A DNA stretch of 18,958 nt, from contig JAAAVE010000402.1 of NCBI GenBank assembly GCA_015679605.1, positions 1,085 to 20,042 of the forward strand. Reading direction: 5' to 3'. This document shows, piece by piece, positions 8,696-17,754 of the stretch. Every line of letters starts with the position of its first letter. Position 1 is the stretch's first letter. The notes under the pieces are model-generated. The model did no database searches. It was not told the origin of the DNA and worked only from the letters and a program-made list of their open reading frames with translations. The stretch is from Podila epigama. Its lineage: Eukaryota > Mortierellomycota > Mortierellomycetes > Mortierellales > Mortierellaceae. The translations under genes were made by a program, and so were the position numbers.

Positions 8696-9364
8696 TTTGT
8701 TGTTATTTGTTGTTATTGTTATTGTTGCTACAATAGAAGAGTGTTGGTGATGGCTGGTTGTGGGATGATAGTATAGAGACGAGAACAAGAACAAAGAAAA
8801 ACAAGGAATTAGGAAAAGAGAGAGAACGAAGAAAACAGTCTGAAAGACCCTTTTTATGAATGTGTGTGTGGTGGAAATCGAAGTTTGTTTTTTTGGGGGA
8901 GCGAAACAAAAAAGAAAAAGAGAGACGTATTCGATCAAAATTCTGAGCAGTAAAACCAGCAGCGGGGACAGCGGGGACGTGTGCTGCTTTGCTGTTCAGG
9001 GCACGATCGGGTTCCAGAACTTGCCACCTTCTCTCCTGAAAGTGACATACGTATGAAAAACGCCGCTATTGCGGTTGGCACAGACCCCAATCCTGACAAA
9101 GAAATCGAATACAATCAAACATGTCTTCGCATGACCAAAAAACGCCATAAACAGCATGGATGACATAGATGATTGATTAGGCATAGAGCACGGCGCGTCC
9201 ACACTATTTTTTTTTTTTTTTTTTTTTTTTAATCTTTTGGATGACATTATGTTCGTTGGGTAATGGGAGAGGGTCTTGACTACAGATTTGTTTCTTCTCA
9301 TCCTTGGCTTTGTATGCCCCAAGCTCTAAACACTGGGTATTATGGAAATAAACAGCATTCTTGT
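8696..9364. other. Intergenic region between VTC4 and the flavoenzyme
   Basis: This 669-base gap separates the VTC4 stop from the flavoenzyme start, both on the minus strand. The part next to the flavoenzyme (8696-8935) is pyrimidine-rich on the coding strand with an AAC/AAT triplet stretch just before the ATG, as in a promoter and leader. The VTC4-proximal part holds a T24 run. I see no further gene. Confidence 0.6.
9207..9230. repeat. T24 homopolymer (A24 on the minus strand)
   Basis: Twenty-four consecutive T on the + strand, about 135 bases past the VTC4 stop. On the VTC4 coding strand it reads as A24. It could be a simple homopolymer or an old poly(A) insertion; no target-site duplication was found. 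Confidence 0.9.
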
Positions 9365-12333
9365 CTATGCCGTTGTACTTGTCGTCGCGGGTTGATTCGT
9401 CTGAATGAATTTGGCTAAAAAAGAACAAACAAAAAAAGTCACAGGTGTTAAATAACATACCCTCAGGAATAAAATGCAATATACAAAACTCGTTCACTGT
9501 TCTAACACAACAACTTACTGTAAAAGTTGAGAAAGTATGCGCCAAAGAGGAACACACAGAGGACGGTGGGTCCGATACGGTCGTGGAACTGGCGGTTGGC
9601 CTTTGTGCTCAGGATGTTGGACAAGCGAACATGGAAGACACCGAGCGCATAGATCATGGCGAGAAGAGTAATGATAGTCAACACAGCACCAGACACGCGT
9701 GTCATACCATTACCAAAGTTGAGCAGCGTCAACGAAATCGAACCCAGTAGCACAGTAAACTGGAGCCAGTTGAGGAACGTACGTTCGTTCGCGAAAAAGA
9801 CCTTGGGCTCCATGCGCACCGACCCTGCCGCGCGCTTCGATGGATTGCTACTACTACCCGTGCTGCTTCGTTTCTCGCGGAAACCAAACCGTCTTCGACC
9901 CTTGGTTGACTTTTTACGGCTCAATTGACTAACATTGTCATCGGCTGAGCGATGGTTGACTGTTGTGCCACTGCTATTGTTCTTCTCTGTGATGTACCCT
10001 CCTGAACCGAGTGTCAGAGCCGAATCCTTGTTGTTCAACCAGGGTCGTCCAGCAGGTGCAGTCACCAGTGGCCCTGGTACAACTGCATCACCGTCACCAA
10101 GCGGATGCGCGCCAGACACAGTTCCCTTGGACACGGTGTTGCCCATGGGCTGGTGATAAAAGTTGGTTTCGCTATTGGCCGGTTTACGGTTAGCATTCTT
10201 TTCGGCCATCTTTGCCAAGTACGTGGCCTTATCCAACGTCTTTGGTTTCTTGGGCTCAAACTCGGACAGAGACTTGGCGCCTGCTACCTTCGCCTGACCA
10301 TCGCCAGTACCACCCTCGATCATGGGCCTCGTGGGCACTGGTGGACGAAGGGCAATCTGCGGGGTTCCCACTGGCCAAGCGCGAGGCAAGAACGATGTCA
10401 AGCCAAAATCGGTGTTGGGGGGCTTACGGATGTCCTGGTCCATCTGAGGCAACCAAAAGGGCAGGATCTGAATCTTTTCCTCCAGCAGCGTGGCCACACC
10501 ATGGATATATTTTGAGAAACGTGGGCAAGACTCGACCAGATGGGAGTTGATGAGCTCCACAATCCAGGCTGGAGGCTCCTGACCATGGTGTGTCTGCAAC
10601 TTCACCTCGAGAACGGCGTAGGGGAAACGAGTAATGTCCTCGGCAGGAAGCTGTTTGAATGGCCAGTCAATACCAATGTCATTACGCTTCCAGTTGTCAC
10701 CAGCACGCGTACGGCCATAGTCGTCCTCACGAATCAAGGCCAGTTCGGTATCGAGAGAGATGCGGACACGGGCATCGTTATGGAGTTGGAAGGCAGTACG
10801 GCGGTAAAAGGCACGGATGGCAGGTCGCATCTTTTTGCCAACAATACTGGTCTGGACATCATTGGCAAGCTTTTGCATCAGCTCAACATCCTTGACTGAC
10901 TTTTGGCCTCTTGCACGCAGTTTGGCAAACTTGACATCCATGGTATATTCGCCCGTGAGGTATGGGTTGATGTACTTTGTCTTGATAGGGAAACGCTCCT
11001 TCACACTTTGTTCTCCCGTCCACTTTTCACGGTGCACCTTACGTTCAAGGAAGCACTGTCCGTTATCAGTGGGGGTCGGTCCGTACCAACTATAAGGACA
11101 AGGAGGGAGAAATTGGGCGTCAATATTGTTTAGGAGAATAAAGTGTGGCGGTCCTTTGTTTTGACTTGGACACTTACCGGATACGAATAGCTTGGGCCAT
11201 GTCTGTCTTTTCAAGACGACCCTGGTAGCACTCAAATTCGTCATTGTCGACGTAGACACTGGAGATGGCCGAGTCGTTGTCTTCATACTCTTTCTTGGTG
11301 TTGAAGAGAAGGACGGGCAAATGCTTCATGATGATGAGCTTGACTTCGGTGATGTTGTCAGGATGCACCCAGTACTTGGTTGTGTCACGGACAAAGGCGC
11401 TCGAGTCCCAGTTGGCGAACTGGTCGTCACCCTTCAGCTTTTGGCCACGAGCAGCGACCACATGGAAAATGGACGATAGACGAACAATGACGCCGTCATA
11501 GTTCTCCTTGTGGAAGGGCTTGGTGTTGAGGCGTACATGGAAGATGGACTTGAGTAGCCAGCCGGTTCGTTTCTAACATGCCAAGAGCGATAGCAATAGA
11601 TGGAATGGTAAAGAGTGAGCTTTGGTGTTTACATTCAGATGTCTAACAACCCAAACGATCATAGTGGAGGAGCATCTTTCAAGGTATGATTCATGATCAT
11701 ATATCTGGGGCTTTGATCCATTCTTGGTCTCTTTCCAAGGCGCCGGAGTATTTGACAGCAATGACATGGTGGCGGTATTGTTGTCGTTCACGATGACGCA
11801 CCAACTGCACCCAATAGTGCATTCACTTGCATGAAAAGAAGAAAAGCCAAGCATATTCTGTGGAGGGGGGGATAAAAACTAATTTCTTTCTTCCTTTGAT
11901 TTACAGCCATCAAGAGGAAGATAAAGAGAGGAGTGATGACAATACTTACATCGTGCTTCTTGACAATCTTGAGAAAGCCAGTGTAGTTCAGACGGGTGTA
12001 TTTTGCAAGCACATCAATTTCGGCCACGAGTTGGTACATCTCCAACTCGAGTGCGCGCCAGGTCTCTTCCTGGGCACCATTCTTCTTGAACTCTTGCGAT
12101 TTCAGGTGGTAATAGGTCAGCTTACGGTGGACCTCGCCAATCTTGACGTTCTGGAAACTGTGCACCTTCTCGAGTTCGCGTTCAAGGAGCTCCACAAAGT
12201 AGCCCTCATCAGTCTCGGTCCATATTTGGCGCTCGGTTCGTGTCTTAAGAACGCTCTTGAGTTCATCGTAAGAAATGTAGTTAAATGACCATTCTGGTTG
12301 AATGGACTCGCTCAAATGCTGCCCAAACTTCAT
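9365..12333 (-). CDS. VTC4: Vacuolar transporter chaperone 4 (polyphosphate polymerase), four exons
   Basis: Catalytic subunit of the VTC complex, which makes polyphosphate from ATP at the vacuole and moves it into the lumen. Exons: 11950-12333, 11178-11572, 9519-11089 and 9365-9414, giving 799 residues (yeast Vtc4: 721). Residues 1-128 are an SPX domain ([20 protein letters not shown] to [12 protein letters not shown]), the inositol-pyrophosphate sensor. The tunnel domain spans about 129-487. Residues matching the yeast Vtc4 active site are present: Lys194 in [10 protein letters not shown], Arg258 and Arg260 in IRIRW, Lys277 in ERKVHREKW, Arg357 in YRRTAF, and Glu421 in LEVKLQ. About 488-683 is a disordered, Ser/Gly/Lys-rich linker. 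[20 protein letters not shown] (684-703) opens the DUF202-type three-helix membrane part. Keeping these residues marks it as Vtc4, not the Vtc2/3 regulators. All splice joins restore family sequence; the last exon ([15 protein letters not shown]) is the least certain. Confidence 0.95.
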
Positions 12334-12862
12334 ATCGTGTCGATTTTAGATGGAGCAGGCTGAATGAGTTGAAGCAAAGAAGATAAAAAAAATACCACAA
12401 AGAGTTGAAAGAAGAAGCAAGGATATGTGTTGTGGGGAGTGGATGAAAAGAAGATAGAGGGAACAATAAAAGAAAGAAGATAGAGATTGTTTGGTCAGTA
12501 TAGGATTGACACCTTGTAGTCAAGATAATGTAAGGCATTGAGTGGATGATGTGGTTAAGAACAACTGCCTGAACATCTTTCTTAGAGCCGACAGGGTAAT
12601 GAAAACATGGACAGCCAGGTATGCAAGCAAAGGATGAACGGGATTCAAGGAGAGAATAGTGTCGGCAAGGTAAAGAGGGTACCTCTATATCGAAATGAAG
12701 TGTATGTCTGGTATCTGTGGATGACGAGGAGGAGGGTGAGGTGTCAAACAGATGAACAAAAGACGAACAAAATAAGCGAAGATGGAGAGGTCTAAGAGAG
12801 AATAGGTGACGAAATTACAAACTGGGAAGACAAAAGGAAAGATAAATGCACGATTGGCGATG

Positions 12863-12888
12863 GTGTGTGTGTGTGTGTGTGTGTGTGT
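12863..12888. repeat. (GT)13 microsatellite
   Basis: Thirteen perfect GT copies, about 530 bases upstream of the VTC4 start, in purine-rich noncoding sequence. Confidence 0.95.
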
Positions 12889-13027
12889 AAGAAGAGGACA
12901 GGAGAGAAAAGTGGAAGGATAGGAATGCAAGGCAAACAAAAGACAGGTATAAAAAAAAGTGTTGCAATCAAAGCCAGAAAAAAAAAAGAAAAGAAAAAGA
13001 AAAAGAGAGCATCAAAAGCGTGCTTGA

Positions 13028-13052
13028 GGTGAACGGTGAACGGTGAACGGTG
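13028..13052. repeat. GGTGAAC heptanucleotide tandem repeat
   Basis: Three perfect head-to-tail copies of GGTGAAC, then a partial fourth copy that decays into GGTGGGTGGTG. It lies about 700 bases upstream of VTC4. Confidence 0.85.
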
Positions 13053-13413
13053 GGTGGTGAAAAGGTGGCCAAGAAAGGTTGATCCCCACTCAAGATGATG
13101 TCGGCTTTCTTTTGCTCAGACTTTTGTCGACAACCATTAGACATCGCCTGGCCATGGATGGCTCTTTTGTTCAAATTTGCTAAATTGCATACTGAACGGG
13201 GAAGGATGCACAAAGGTATCATGCATTGACACACTGACGGAGGGGCAGGCAGACCGATGGACAGGTCAACGTCCTTTCCGATATGTACGGAGCACAACGA
13301 AGACATGAGAAGAGAAGAGAACAAGACAAAATGGACGAACATAGTGAAACTGTCCGTTCGACATGACCTCTGAATGGAATCACGAATCAACCATTGAATT
13401 CACCCACCATTCC

Positions 13414-13437
13414 TTTTTTTTTTTTTTTTTTTTTTTT
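13414..13437. repeat. T24 homopolymer
   Basis: Twenty-four consecutive T on the + strand in noncoding sequence. It has the same length as the run at 9207-9230, but the flanking bases differ. Confidence 0.95.
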
Positions 13438-13555
13438 GGTACATTGTACGTGTTCAACAGTGCTGTTGTTTTCATGGTATGCGTACCAAAGGTTTGTAAC
13501 ACATATGGCATGGTTTCTTGCCAACTACTGTTGCGTTCCCTTGAGCAACATGAGC

Positions 13556-13561
13556 CACGTG
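13556..13561. promoter_or_regulatory. CACGTG E-box, Pho4-like, in the VTC4/SLC49 gap
   Basis: A palindromic CACGTG; on the minus strand the context is GCACGTGGC, close to the GCACGTGGG preferred by yeast Pho4, which activates VTC genes under phosphate starvation. It is 1.2 kb upstream of the VTC4 ATG, far for a fungal promoter. One six-base site in a gap of this size is expected by chance about once. Confidence 0.2.
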
Positions 13562-13809
13562 CGTATAACAATTGTCTGTGCATGGGCCACTTTATCACAG
13601 GAAACAAACAATATTAAGCTTATTTCTCATAGTGACGACCAGACAGGGGATGATTTTTTTTTTTCTTCAATTTAAAACATAAAAAGAAGGGGCCGGTATC
13701 TCATATAGGTCGAGTGCCAGAGAAAATGCAATGGAATGATGAATGCAAGGAGAGAAAGGTGACCAGCCTTTGTCTTCTTTTTGGCGTCCATAGTTTTAAG
13801 CAAGTGCGC

Positions 13810-13838
13810 AATAATAATAATAATAATAACAATAAAAA
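13810..13838. repeat. AAT trinucleotide microsatellite
   Basis: About seven AAT/ATA copies followed by an imperfect copy (AAC) and an A run, in noncoding sequence. Confidence 0.9.
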
Positions 13839-14664
13839 AGTAAAGGAGACACAACAGGTACATGACAAAGGAGAGCCTCCTTTTGCACATGTGTCGAGGT
13901 GCATTTTTTGGACGTTCTGATTGCAATGTCAGAGAACTCAAGACGAGAGGCCCATACCGACAGCAACCCTCATATCTGAGGCAATCATGGGCACCAGGTA
14001 CAACTGTTTTGTGGAGACGGGGATAAATTGGATGTGTATGTTCTTTGCGTGAGATGTTGATGCTATTTACCTTTAGGTGTTTTTCTTAGGAGTTAGAGCG
14101 CAAGTGAGAGGGAGCGAAAGGGAGCGTGAAAAAGTGCGAGAGTAAGAATGTATGAATGTGTGTGTGTGATTTAATGTGAAAGGAACAAGATATGTTCAGT
14201 CCTAGTGTGAGCGTTCAATGTGAATGGCGCGTGTGCGTATTCTAAATGAAAGGCGTATGTGTATGTGCGTGTGCGTATGAAAGATGCGTAAATGTGTATG
14301 TGGAGTTGAAAATGATGTGGGTGGATGGGTGTAAAGAACAACGAAAACGTCCAAGCGTCAGCGATGGTGAGAGGGAACGCTGGATGGTAGAAAGCGCTAG
14401 GATGACAGGATGGATAATGAATGTAGAGATAAAAAGAAAAAGAAGAATGAAGAAAAAGTGACAATGAAGAAATAAAAAAAAAAAAAAAGGAAAAAGACAG
14501 GAAATGGTTTGGCATGCAATAATGTCGTGTGGATGCAATCCTTTGCGCAAACAGTTTTGGCTTGCATGCAGTAGGGCGATGGTTCAAGGGCAACACACCC
14601 TCTTTTGGTCATCATTGTCCCTAGATCCACGTTAATCACGCACTTGAAAACAACTCTGCACCAT

Positions 14665-14725
14665 AACCAACACCAACATCAACATCAACACCAACATTCA
14701 CATCCACTTCCACTTCCACATCCAT
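14665..14725 (+). repeat. Degenerate CAACAY / CCACTT hexamer tract
   Basis: Tandem hexamers of the CAACAC and CAACAT type grade into CCACTTCCA and CCATAT units. The sequence is C/A/T-rich and marks the left edge of a pyrimidine-rich block on the + strand. Confidence 0.7.
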
Positions 14726-14846
14726 ATCAACTTTATTCTACCATCCTCCACTCAAAAGATCCATCAGGTACCCAAGGACACGAGAGAGAGACTCACACAT
14801 ATGTATGATATACCACCTGCTTCTCCAACGCGATCAAGGCGCGGTT

Positions 14847-14942
14847 GTGAGTTCCGCAGAGTACACACATACACACACGAGTGTCATTTTTGTCATTTTC
14901 TTTACACTTTCTCTTTCTTTTTCTCTTCAATCGCACTCTCAG
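14847..14942 (+). other. Candidate 96-nt intron without an assigned gene
   Basis: A GTGAGT donor at 14847 and a strong pyrimidine tract ending in CTCTCAG at 14942 bound 96 nt, the same size class as the shorter introns here (92-122 nt). Joined in phase 0, the frame from an ATG at 14805 runs on to a TAA at 15051-15053, but the product has no recognisable family. It may be a spliced leader, a noncoding transcript or coincidence. Confidence 0.2.
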
Positions 14943-15288
14943 CGGAGGAGACAAAGAGGTGAGGAGTCAAGTAGGAAGGAGGTTCGGAAGGGGAGCAAGG
15001 CGATCGCTACGACCTCTTGTTTGACCTGGTCCGTGTCACCATGTGTGGTGTAAGCAGTCTAACAAAAAAAACAACACCAATTGGAAATCTGGGTTGGGTA
15101 ATAAGTCCATACTCGTATCCCCCACGCATCCCCCTTTGGTCCTCATTTTTTTTTTTTTTTGGTCGTGTGTTCGTCAAGTCAAAATATAGCTACAACTACA
15201 AGAGAAAAGAACAACAACAACAACAGCAAAAAAAAAAACCAAAAGGTACGAACCTTTGGGTCCACCCTGTCAAACCTCCTTGAAGGGT

Positions 15289-15396
15289 TCCCACCTTATT
15301 CACCTCCTCCTCTACCACCATCATTACCACCACGGCCTCCTCTTCTTCTTCTTCCTTCTCCTTCTCCTCTTCTTCCTCCTTTTCTCCTTCCTCCTG
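15289..15396 (+). repeat. CTC/CTT/CCA pyrimidine triplet tract
   Basis: Roughly 100 bases of T/C-rich triplets (TCC, TTC, CCA, CCT) on the + strand. It could form mirror-repeat (triplex-prone) DNA. Its open frame encodes only Pro/Leu/Ser runs, so coding is unlikely. Confidence 0.8.
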
Positions 15397-15506
15397 GCTC
15401 TATTGATTCTTGTACATCACTCGATGTGACCATGATCCTAGCATGAGCCTCAGGGACTCTTTTTTTCATTTCTGAATCGAAATGTTCTCATGTTTCTCAA
15501 AGAGGA

Positions 15507-15588
15507 GGGAGGGAGGGTCAACGAGTCTCTTGGGAGGAGGGAAACATTGGCATTGTTGAAAACAGGAAGGGGAACAAGGGGGATGGGG
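15507..15588 (+). other. Cluster of G-runs, possible G-quadruplex
   Basis: GGG runs at 15507-15509, 15511-15513, 15515-15517, 15532-15534 and 15539-15541 are followed by GGGG (15569-15572), GGGGG (15578-15582) and GGGG (15585-15588). The first three are separated by single A bases, the tightest loop type. The cluster sits just right of a C/T-rich tract on the same strand. Folding is inferred from the motif only. Confidence 0.5.
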
Positions 15589-15823
15589 ATCCGACTTGTC
15601 ATGTACAGCCAGGAGGTTCAGAACGCACGAAAACAAGTCTATTTTTTTTTTTTGCGATAGCATGTCTAGGATACAGGATTGAATTCGATTTTAGTGAAGA
15701 GTTACGGTGCATATCCTGTTCTTCTGGGAGCCACAACAGGCAGTGGGATTAATACACTTGAGTAGGTAAATAGGCACGCGGACTGCATGGGCACTGTGTC
15801 CGTTCATGGAATACGGATACTTG

Positions 15824-16187
15824 TCAACGTTGAGGTTGCATTGGGATATTGAGGACACATACAGACTTTAGTACGTACTGTACATTACGCGGTGGGGGGT
15901 CAATGTCAATTGCTGTCTGAAAAAAAAGGAAAGCTGTATATGAACGTGGCCTTCGTGCTTATCTATTTATTCATTTATTTTTGCTTCCCTCTGTTTCAAT
16001 TCATTATTACATTCATTTTCTTGTTATTGTATGTTCTGTACACGTATCCTTGTAGGCGTTTTGTGCGCCCATGTTGAGTTGCGACGCGTGCCCAAGGATT
16101 GTCTGCAAATAGCGCGGCGGTAAAATTCAATTTTGGCTTCTCTTGTTGCTCCGCCCTGTTGTCGGTCATCACAAATTTTTTATCCAT
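15824..16187 (-). CDS. Candidate small spliced gene, 89 residues, unrecognised
   Basis: I do not recognise this protein. On the minus strand an ATG at 16187, preceded by a T-rich leader, opens a frame of normal composition (MDKKFVMTDN, then FTAALFADNPWARVATQ) through about 16011. A GTAATA donor there and an excellent acceptor (TTTCCTTTTTTTTCAG) at 15917 bound a 94-nt intron, matching the shorter introns of the window. The phase-0 join continues with TAIDIDPPPRNVQYVLKS and stops at 15824. Against it: short exons, a moderate donor, no weighable branch point and no homology known to me. It is one of few non-repetitive stretches in the gap. It may equally be conserved noncoding sequence or a fortuitous frame. 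Confidence 0.22.
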
Positions 16188-16202
16188 CCGGATATGATAA
16201 AA
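16178..16202. promoter_or_regulatory. Imperfect palindrome with two inverted GATA motifs
   Basis: TTTTATC and GATAAAA face each other around an inner ATCCGGAT palindrome, making a 25-base near-symmetric element. TGATAA and its mate fit the HGATAR site of fungal GATA factors. It overlaps the start of the candidate small gene. Chance occurrence in AT-rich DNA is possible. Confidence 0.25.
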
Positions 16203-16317
16203 GGCAGTCAAAGACGTGTGGTCAAAAGGAAAAAGTCTTTGTCAAAGCGAAAAAAAAAAAGAGTTATTTTATGTTGTCGTAACATGAAAATAATGCTCAC
16301 AAAGAAGAACAGACGGA

Positions 16318-16346
16318 TTTGGATGGTTGGATGGTTGGGTGGATAG
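16318..16346. repeat. TTGGATGG minisatellite-like tract
   Basis: Imperfect tandem TTGGATGG/TTGGGTGG units. A related GGATG-rich tract occurs at 17333-17376 and an ATGG repeat at 1045-1070, so GGAT-type repeats recur across the window. Confidence 0.7.
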
Positions 16347-16658
16347 GCAGTTCCATGTGTGAGTAAGTGGGCAAAGTGTCGGATAGGCAAGTGGGCATAG
16401 ATGAATAGGATTGAGGAACTGTGCTGCTCCTTGTCCTCGTCTATCGCCACGGTGTGAGTATTTGCCCCAACCACCCTGAGATGACGGTTAAAGTACCATC
16501 CATGAATGGATAGCATGGCATGACATGACTGGAGTGTCATTTTGGCATTTGACGCTATTCACTCTCAACAGACATCTCTCACCATAATGATTTTTTTTAC
16601 GATTCTTTGATAAGTCAATATTCTCTTGGCTCTCTCACTCACTGTCTGGCAGTGGAAC

Positions 16659-16688
16659 ACAAAGACAGACAGACAGACAAACAAATAA
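16659..16688. repeat. GACA/AAAC tetranucleotide tract
   Basis: About five AGAC/GACA copies decaying into AAACAAAT, in noncoding sequence. Confidence 0.7.
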
Positions 16689-17332
16689 AGCAAAAAAGAA
16701 AAGAATGATTCCCATGGTTGCACAGAAATGAAAAAGGGGACAAAGGGAATTACAAGAGAACAGAGCAAAAAAAAAGTTGAGCAACAGGGAAAACGACGGG
16801 ACTCTTCTTCAGAGGTACGGTACACAATCGTGCAACACTAGCACAAATGCATCCGGAGAATCGGACTACATTTTGGTCATCATTATCAACCTTGGCTTTA
16901 TGCAAGTTGTTGGTTGGTTGTCTTGTTTAATTCTTGTTGCTGTTGTTGTAGAACAAGCAAGAAGCTATTGCTTTGCGCTGTTCTGGAGTATTTGAAAGAG
17001 TGAGTGGATGGGTAGGAAGGAAGATGATGGAGATGGATGAAGGAGGAATGTGAGTTGAATCTCACTCCTTTTCTACGACTGTGAATAAAATAAAATAAAT
17101 AGCATGTACACACACTCTTTCTCTTCAACGAGCCAAGCAAGTCGTCCAGTTGCTCTCGTTCAAGTCGGAACTGCAAAACTAAATGGAGACGTTTTGAACA
17201 AAGTGGGAGAGGTGAGTGGAGATTGGAGGTTGGAGTGCTATGAAAAAGTCCAAAATGTTTAAAAAAACTTTTTTTTCTCTCATTCCCCCGCAGAAAGTGT
17301 GTGGAAGAGGACAGACAAAAAAAACGTTGGAT

Positions 17333-17376
17333 TTGTGGATGTGGATGGATGTGTGGATGTGTGGATGGTTGGTTGC
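17333..17376. repeat. GTGGATG minisatellite-like tract
   Basis: Imperfect tandem units of TGTGGATG and GGATGGTTGG on the + strand, noncoding, about 400 bases upstream of the SLC49-like start. Confidence 0.7.
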
Positions 17377-17427
17377 ATTGTCCTTCTCTTGTTAAAGTAG
17401 TGCATATGATTATTACCCTACATTTTA

Positions 17428-17566
17428 TTTTCTTTTTCTTCTTTTTCTTCTTTTTCTTCATCTTTTTTCTTGTTGATCACTCTCCATCCTCATTCATCAC
17501 CACCACCTACCTACTCACCTACTCACCTCCTCCTCCTCCTCCTCCTTCTCCTCCTCGTCTAAAAAA
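17428..17566 (+). promoter_or_regulatory. Pyrimidine-rich leader/promoter tract of the SLC49-like gene
   Basis: TTTTC repeats followed by CTC/CTT triplets on the coding strand, ending about 190 bases before the start codon. It is comparable to the tract upstream of the arrestin gene. A leader role is inferred from position and composition. Confidence 0.4.
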
Positions 17567-17754
17567 GACCTCCTCACTCTGACAAATCCTTGTCATCCAA
17601 TCCCCATTGAATAATCCCTCCTTCCCATCCATGAGACACATTCCCAAGTAGACTTTGCATCCTCTTTTCACGTACAACACTGCACTACACTCTTACAGCA
17701 CCACGCAACCACACAACTTCATAAACACATAAACACATAATCATATACGTAGCC

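Larger units (their letters stand above)
12334..17754. other. 5.4-kb gap between divergent VTC4 and SLC49-like genes
   Basis: No conserved protein family is recognisable on either strand. Composition comes in blocks: purine-rich on + at about 12350-14560 (pyrimidine-rich on the VTC4 coding strand), pyrimidine-rich at 14640-15430, G-rich at 15500-15590, mixed at 15640-16210, G/T/A-rich repeats to about 17380, then pyrimidine-rich to the SLC49-like start. Microsatellites are frequent. Individual elements are listed separately. Confidence 0.6.

Noticed and set aside
9207-9230. Poly(A) tail of a retroposed sequence (A24 on the minus strand)
   Set aside because: No target-site duplication, no processed gene copy upstream, and a second T24 run at 13414-13437 shows that such homopolymers are common here.
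9502-9557. Reading from VTC4 exon 3 straight on without the last splice
   Set aside because: Unspliced, the frame adds two residues and stops inside the intron. GTAAGT at 9518 and a TTTTTTAG acceptor at 9415 fit better, though the short last exon is less certain.
10105-10515. Long + strand frames across 9650-11500
   Set aside because: They are antisense shadows of the VTC4 coding exons and show no family resemblance.
14640-14810. His/Gln/Pro-rich + strand frame as a gene start
   Set aside because: It is a translation of the degenerate CAACAY hexamer tract and continues into no recognisable domain.
16898-17461. 187-codon minus-strand frame
   Set aside because: It starts in a Lys run from a T-rich tract and is His/Ser/Phe low-complexity throughout, with no motif or splice support.
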